From Berkiella sp964594635 (lineage in GTDB: Bacteria; Pseudomonadota; Gammaproteobacteria; Berkiellales; Berkiellaceae), in contig CAZQMV010000001.1 of NCBI GenBank assembly GCA_964594635.1, positions 124,001 to 188,000 on the forward strand: 64,000 nucleotides of DNA. Direction: 5' to 3'. Positions 59,041 through 64,000 of the stretch are shown here, in pieces. The notes under the pieces are model-generated. The model searched no databases. It was not told the DNA's origin and saw only the letters and a program-made list of their open reading frames with translations. A program made the position numbers and the translations under genes. How positions within the stretch are numbered: position 1 is the first letter of the stretch; each line of letters opens with the position of its first letter.

Positions 59041-61710
59041 ATGAGTGATATTCTTGGCATTGGTACCTCAGGCTTAATTGCAGCGCAAAAATCCTTAGAT
59101 ACTATTTCACACAATATCTCGAATGCGAGCTCACCAGGATATAGTCGCCAAGTGAGCATGCTCTCTGCGCGTGAGTCGGTACAGATGGGATCTTCATTTT
59201 CAGGTACCGGTGTCGAAGTAAAAGGTACAAGAAGAATTGTTGATCAATTTTTAACCACGACACTACAATTCCAGCAAGCGAATTTCAGTGAATTTGAAGC
59301 GTATTCGCAGGTGATTAATCAGTTAGATAATATTTTTTCGGATCCTGCAACCGGGGTTACCGCAGTTTTAAACTCGTTCTTTAACGCAATGCAAGATCTC
59401 AATGCGAATCCAGATTCCTCGTCAGCCAGACAATTATTGTTATCACAGGCGCAAGTGCTTGAAAACCGGTTTTCAGATTTATCTGAGCAAATCGCTTCAC
59501 AATACAATAATATCAGCACTCAAATCCGTGGTTCAATCAATGAGATTAATAGTATTGCAGATCAAATCGCAAAAATTAACGTCAAAATTATTAACACGGG
59601 TACAAATACCTTTTCTGAAGAGCCTAATGACTTGCTTGATTTACGTGAACGGTTAGTATTTGAACTTTCAAATTATGTGAGCACATCAACCATTATTCAA
59701 GATAATGGTGCAATGAATCTATTCGTAGGGAATGGTCAAGCTTTAGTAATCAATGGAACATACAACCGTTTAGCAGCTCAGCCAAATACCACTGATGCAA
59801 CTCGTACGGATATTGCGATTGTTTCTCAATCTTCTACAGAAGTGATAAGCAGTAATATTAAAGGTGGCAAATTAGGTGGCTTATTAACATTACAGAATGA
59901 CGTTTTGAGCCCTTCGCAAAACGCGCTTGGCCGGATTGCCATCACCATTGCCAGTACCTTTAATGCTCAACATAAAAAGGGGATCTCGCTGACTGGCAAG
60001 TTAGGAGAGGATTTCTTTTCAGATCCTAATGAAATATCTAAAACCCTTGCTCGTTCGCTAAAAAATCGTGGTAATAGTGGTAATGCTATTTTCTCAGTAT
60101 CAATCGAACCCATTGTACTTGCAGCGCCGACAACTGAAATGAGTACACGAGCATCAAGTTTGGTGAATGCAGGAACGCTGCTTCCGATTACCTCAGGTAT
60201 GTTAACAGTGAATGATATCACGATCAGAGCAACCGTTGCTTCAGATGATACGCTATCAACTTCGGACAACCTGGGTAGTGCGATTGCTATTTCCAAAGCA
60301 ATCAATAATTCAACCGTTTCTCATCATGTCATCGCAACGCCTCAGCAAAATGTGTGTTATTTAGGACACTTTACAGCAGGAGCAATCGCTGCAGGTGAAT
60401 TGGTATTAAATGGTATTAATATTGTGACAACGGGCGCTGATGAAGCCACGCTGCTACAGGATATTAATGCCTTGAGTTTACAAACGGGAATTACGGCGAC
60501 AGGCGATGGTAGTGGCAACATTACGCTGGTGGCAAAAGATGGTCGTAATATCCAATTAACCAGCGATGGTAATGCTGCTGCTGCGACATTCGATTATTTT
60601 GATATACAGGGCGGTGCAGCTTTAGATAAAGTGTCGCGAGCCAGTGTTCTTTTATTTTCTCAAGATCAATCGATTAAAATTGCTGGTGCAAACCCTTCTG
60701 GCATTGGTTTTACCACAGGTACTGTTCCACAGCGCTCTACCAGTTTGACAACCGATAACTATGAATTAAGCTTCGATGGCACTTTTTACACGTTACGAAA
60801 TTTAACCTACTTAACCATCGTAGCCCAATCGACAACCCCCAATTTTAACGTTGACGGTATGCACATACAATTAGAAACTGGTTCTATCATGAAAAATGAC
60901 TCATTTGTGATTCAGCCTACCAGAGGTGGTGCACACGACTTTAAATTATTGATTAATAATCCAAATGATATTGCTTTGGGTGCGCCTGTTCGAGTCGATG
61001 GTGATATAAATAATCGTGGTAATGGGGTTATTGTCTTTGCTGAAATCACCAATGCAAGTGGGGAACCTGCGCCAACAGCTAACATATTAGGAAATGCGTT
61101 TAAAAAAGCAAATGTATTAACGCCGCCGATCCGAATTGAGTTTACTTCTGGCAGCACTTATCGTGTTTTTGACGTGTCTAATGGTGCTCCTGGAGTGCAA
61201 ATTGGCCCAGATCAACTTTATAATACAAGCGATAATAATCATCCGGTATTTCCTATTACAGGTGTGGTTGATAAATCCTTGCCTGGACCTAATCCAACGT
61301 ATACTTACGATCCGGGTTACCGGATTATGTTACAAGGTGAACCGCAAACGGGCGACGTTTTCACAATAACATACAACGATGACGCCTCTGGGGATAACCG
61401 TAATGGTTTAAAGCTTGCTCATTTGCAATTAGAAAAGACAATGGCAAATCAATCGACCACTTTTCAAGATGCTTATGCGCAATTAGTGGGCGATATTGGT
61501 ACTAAAGCATCACAAGCCAAAATAAGCGCGCAATCTAGTGAGAATTTGTTACACTTTGTTGAATCTCGTCGTAATGAAATTTCGGGTGTTAATTTAGACG
61601 AAGAGGCTGCAAATTTATTGCGCTTTGAGCAAGCTTATCAAGCATCGGCGCAGGTGATTGTCATTGCTCGAAGTATTTTTGAAGCATTAATGAGTTTATT
61701 AGGACGATAA
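59041..61710 (+). CDS. flgK: Hook-filament junction protein FlgK with inserted domain
   Basis: 889 residues, well above the usual 450-680. N-terminal HNISNASSPGYSRQ and C-terminal GVNLDEEAANLLRFEQAYQASAQ are standard HAP1 ends. The middle holds the same extra domain as FlgE and FlgL (about residues 371-560, with VLNGINIVTTGADEATLLQD and GRNIQLTSDG), and a further unrecognised region 560-790. 2 bp after flgJ. Probably chaperoned by FlgN. Confidence 0.92.
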   Translation: MSDILGIGTSGLIAAQKSLDTISHNISNASSPGYSRQVSMLSARESVQMGSSFSGTGVEVKGTRRIVDQFLTTTLQFQQANFSEFEAYSQVINQLDNIFSDPATGVTAVLNSFFNAMQDLNANPDSSSARQLLLSQAQVLENRFSDLSEQIASQYNNISTQIRGSINEINSIADQIAKINVKIINTGTNTFSEEPNDLLDLRERLVFELSNYVSTSTIIQDNGAMNLFVGNGQALVINGTYNRLAAQPNTTDATRTDIAIVSQSSTEVISSNIKGGKLGGLLTLQNDVLSPSQNALGRIAITIASTFNAQHKKGISLTGKLGEDFFSDPNEISKTLARSLKNRGNSGNAIFSVSIEPIVLAAPTTEMSTRASSLVNAGTLLPITSGMLTVNDITIRATVASDDTLSTSDNLGSAIAISKAINNSTVSHHVIATPQQNVCYLGHFTAGAIAAGELVLNGINIVTTGADEATLLQDINALSLQTGITATGDGSGNITLVAKDGRNIQLTSDGNAAAATFDYFDIQGGAALDKVSRASVLLFSQDQSIKIAGANPSGIGFTTGTVPQRSTSLTTDNYELSFDGTFYTLRNLTYLTIVAQSTTPNFNVDGMHIQLETGSIMKNDSFVIQPTRGGAHDFKLLINNPNDIALGAPVRVDGDINNRGNGVIVFAEITNASGEPAPTANILGNAFKKANVLTPPIRIEFTSGSTYRVFDVSNGAPGVQIGPDQLYNTSDNNHPVFPITGVVDKSLPGPNPTYTYDPGYRIMLQGEPQTGDVFTITYNDDASGDNRNGLKLAHLQLEKTMANQSTTFQDAYAQLVGDIGTKASQAKISAQSSENLLHFVESRRNEISGVNLDEEAANLLRFEQAYQASAQVIVIARSIFEALMSLLGR

Positions 61711-61711
61711 A

Positions 61712-63520
61712 ATGAGAGTTTCAACAGTCGATCTCTATCGCAGAACAGTTGATAATCTAACCATTCAACAAGCGGCTATTAACGATCTCCAATTGAAAAT
61801 ATCTGCTGGTAAGAAAATCATTAATGCTTCTGATGATCCCATTGGAGCAACCAAAGCATCTAATTTACGTTATGAAATCAGCAAATTTGCGCAATTTATT
61901 AAAAATTCAGACTCCGCAAAATCATTGCTAGAATATGAAGATTCTATCTTAGATTCTGTTTCCAAACTCTATCAACGGTTACGTGAGTTAGCAATCAGCG
62001 CAGGTAATGCAAGCCTTGGTCGAGATGATAGAGAAGCGGTTGCAACTGAAATGGAAGAGCGCCTCAATGAATTACAAGATTTAGTGAATGCTAAAGATGC
62101 CAATGGCGACTATTTATTCTCAGGTTTTAAATCACAAACTCAAACAGTCATTAAATCTGCTTCAGGACAATTCGTTTTCCAAGGCGATGAAGGAAAGCGG
62201 AATGTTTCTTTGAGTGATACAACGTTACTGACTGTTTTAGATTCTGGTAAAAATATCTTTTTTAATATCCCTACTGATAGAGTCAATGGCACTTCTATTG
62301 TCGGTGTGGCAACCGAAACCAGTGCAAGTAGCACGCTGGTGAATTCTGGTACGTTAACTCCTTTAGCCTCAACTGATCTGTTGATTAATAATGTTGCTAT
62401 TCCTGCCAGTGAAATTGATGGCATTTCAACAACAGATCCATCGAGCAGCGCAATCTCAATAGCAAGTGCTATTAATAGCAAAATCGCAGATCACGGCGTG
62501 CACGCCATTGTTGATCCAACAGTCTGTGATTTGGGTGTTTACACACCAGGGGCGTTAACAGCCAACGAATTTAAGATAAACGGTGTTTCAATCGTTGATC
62601 TATTTGGCACCGAAGATTCTTTAATGCAAGCTGTCAATGTATTAAGTGAACAGACGGGTGTTATTGCAATCCAGCCTGGCGGGGCCGGTACTGCAATCAT
62701 GTTAACGGCAGAAGATGGGCGGAATATTCAATTACAAACAAGTGGTGGTGCGACAGCTTCTTTTGCAAATTTTGATTTAACCGCAGGTGCTCTTAATCAA
62801 GTGCAACGTTCTACCGTGACGCTACGAAGCCATGAGCCATTTAATATTCAAGGAGCACAGCCTTTCAATGCGGGATTCGCTGCAGGTACTTATATCAATA
62901 GTACCAATGCGGGGACAGGGTTGATAACGCAACCAATTATTATTAATACCATTGAAAATGTGAATGAAAGTTACTCAATTATTTTCAATAATCCACCCAG
63001 TACGTTTAGTATTGTGGCCGATTCGGATCCTTTACATCCATTGGACGATTTTAATAATGTGACTTATGTCCCAAATCAGAACATTGACTTTAAAGGGATC
63101 CGAGTTGCCATTACCGGTGCACCGAGTGCCGGAGATACTTTTGGAATTGATCTCATCGCTAAACCAACGCAAGATATTTTTACTACCATTGATACACTCA
63201 TCACCAGTATTAGAGGGCTAGGAGCTGATCCAACACGTTTTAGCTATGAAATTGGTCAAGGGCTCAATAGCATCAACTATTCTGAATCACGTTTGATTGA
63301 AGCTCGTGCAGAAGTGGGGGTACGGGTCAACATTGCCGATAGCCAAAAAGACTTTAACGATAAATTAAATATTTTAACGCAAAGTATTTTAAGTGAAGTT
63401 GAAGATTTAGATTATACCGCAGCAATCACCAAATTAACTCAAAACTCTTTTATTCTCCAAGCAGCACAGCAAAGTTTTGTGAAGGTTCAAGGTTTGAGCA
63501 TTTTCAATTATTTGCGTTAG
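61712..63520 (+). CDS. flgL: Hook-filament junction protein FlgL with inserted domain
   Basis: 602 residues against about 300-400 usual. N-terminal ISAGKKIINASDDPIGATKA and a C-terminal flagellin-like helix end (LTQNSFILQAAQQSFVKV) are standard. The shared insertion is at about residues 204-393 (INNVAIPAS, HGVHAIVD, FKINGVSI, GRNIQLQTSGG, FANFDLTAG). Last gene of the flgB operon. Confidence 0.92.
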   Translation: MRVSTVDLYRRTVDNLTIQQAAINDLQLKISAGKKIINASDDPIGATKASNLRYEISKFAQFIKNSDSAKSLLEYEDSILDSVSKLYQRLRELAISAGNASLGRDDREAVATEMEERLNELQDLVNAKDANGDYLFSGFKSQTQTVIKSASGQFVFQGDEGKRNVSLSDTTLLTVLDSGKNIFFNIPTDRVNGTSIVGVATETSASSTLVNSGTLTPLASTDLLINNVAIPASEIDGISTTDPSSSAISIASAINSKIADHGVHAIVDPTVCDLGVYTPGALTANEFKINGVSIVDLFGTEDSLMQAVNVLSEQTGVIAIQPGGAGTAIMLTAEDGRNIQLQTSGGATASFANFDLTAGALNQVQRSTVTLRSHEPFNIQGAQPFNAGFAAGTYINSTNAGTGLITQPIIINTIENVNESYSIIFNNPPSTFSIVADSDPLHPLDDFNNVTYVPNQNIDFKGIRVAITGAPSAGDTFGIDLIAKPTQDIFTTIDTLITSIRGLGADPTRFSYEIGQGLNSINYSESRLIEARAEVGVRVNIADSQKDFNDKLNILTQSILSEVEDLDYTAAITKLTQNSFILQAAQQSFVKVQGLSIFNYLR

Positions 63521-63525
63521 TGCCA

Positions 63526-63569
63526 TGCCCGGCATAGCTTTCTGAAGCGAAGCCGGGTGCTTTTTTTTT
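63526..63569 (+). terminator. Rho-independent terminator after flgL
   Basis: CCCGGC paired with GCCGGG around an 18-nt partly paired loop, then TGC and nine T. It ends the flgB-flgL operon. Confidence 0.82.
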
Positions 63570-63680
63570 AAATGCACGCTTGCATTTTAATCCGGCGAAG
63601 CTTCGTTCCCTCTACACCCATATATATAGTCTTCAAACGTAGAAAAACTGTTAATATCCCCAATGCGGCAAAACTTTTCC

Positions 63681-63707
63681 TAAACCTAATTTCAAGTTTG
63701 ACGATAT
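63681..63707 (+). promoter_or_regulatory. Sigma28-type promoter of flagellin
   Basis: TAAA - 15 nt - GACGATAT against consensus TAAA-N15-GCCGATAA. About 105 bp before the flagellin ATG. Confidence 0.72.
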
Positions 63708-63812
63708 TCAACCTGGGAGCGGTAAATACGTCGATTCGCCGTATATCCGCTAATTCATAACGCAGTGATTGTTCATTCAGTAACTGCATTAAAGAGCCAG
63801 GAGCATTCAATT

Positions 63813-64000
63813 ATGCCACAAGTAATTAATACGAATATTGCGTCTATTAACGCGCAACGTAACTTAACGAAATCCGGTGAAATGTTAAATACTTCATTAC
63901 AACGTTTATCTTCAGGTCTTCGCATTAACAGCGCGAAAGACGATGCTGCTGGTCTTGCAATTTCTACAAGATTCACTTCACAAATTCAAGGTTTATCACA
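63813..64000 (+). CDS. fliC: Flagellin, N-terminal part (cut by window edge)
   Basis: The first 62 residues are visible: MPQVINTNIASINAQRNL, SLQRLSSGLRINSAKDDAAG and LAISTRFTSQI, the D0/D1 axial helices of flagellin. AGGAG lies 9 nt before the ATG. Transcription is from a sigma28-type promoter, so it would be released by FlgM export. Confidence 0.95.
   Translation, partial: MPQVINTNIASINAQRNLTKSGEMLNTSLQRLSSGLRINSAKDDAAGLAISTRFTSQIQGLS

Overview
The window looks like chromosome of a host-associated gammaproteobacterium, most likely in the Legionellales. Two things point there: a standard gammaproteobacterial flagellar cluster, and an unusual density of genes with eukaryote-like domains (two ankyrin proteins, a protein kinase fold, an ADP-ribosyltransferase-like protein, an F-box/leucine-rich-repeat protein and a bZIP-like protein). 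Two proteins end in short basic stretches resembling nuclear localisation signals. A nucleus-invading relative such as 'Candidatus Berkiella' would fit, but that name is an inference; no marker gene in the window proves it.

Layout. 1-12.6 kb: housekeeping and envelope genes (DMT and MFS transporters, SDR oxidoreductase, DUF3300/DUF2950 pair, GST, CysZ-like protein, L,D-transpeptidase, methyltransferase) mixed with lineage-specific unknowns. 12.8-21.1 kb: candidate effector region (ankyrin proteins, double-glycine-leader peptide, kinase, R-S-E ADP-ribosyltransferase) plus a secreted aspartyl protease. 21.3-30.7 kb: a decaying accessory island. It holds truncated metallophosphoesterase genes, a DUF927 relic, TGTTCGC iterons and palindromes, an HTH/nucleotidyltransferase pair, a DUF4145 protein, a YhcG-type PDDEXK nuclease, a HARE-HTH/endonuclease fusion, and a doc toxin fragment fused to an IS256-family transposase fragment. 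30.78-42.79 kb: a roughly 12 kb integrative element bounded by a 20/21-nt copy of the 3' end of tRNA-Arg(CCT). It carries a tyrosine integrase, an AlpA - Toprim primase - DUF927 helicase operon, AbiEi/AbiEii with inverted-repeat operators, an AbiTii-like protein and several unknowns. This gene set resembles P4-like satellites with an abortive-infection cargo.

42.8-48.7 kb: right of the tRNA lie a 44-residue membrane protein, the bZIP-like gene, two unknown proteins, an M48 protease overlapping a small hydrophobic peptide gene, and the F-box/LRR gene. The last is interrupted by a 100-N assembly gap and flanked by a duplicated ycgR 3' end. 48.7-64 kb: flagellar genes. ycgR-flgN-flgM-flgA run leftward, divergent from flgBCDEFGHIJKL, followed by the start of flagellin. 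The divergent promoter region has a sigma54 -24/-12 element on each strand and a FleQ-type GTCAA-N4-TTGAC palindrome; flagellin has a sigma28-type promoter. FlgE, FlgK and FlgL each carry the same roughly 190-residue inserted domain.

The most unusual observation is the bZIP-like protein at 43184-43801. Its basic region and leucine heptads are in the same register as yeast GCN4, and it follows an acidic, aromatic N-terminus. All assignments come from reading the sequence and translations; no database search was possible.
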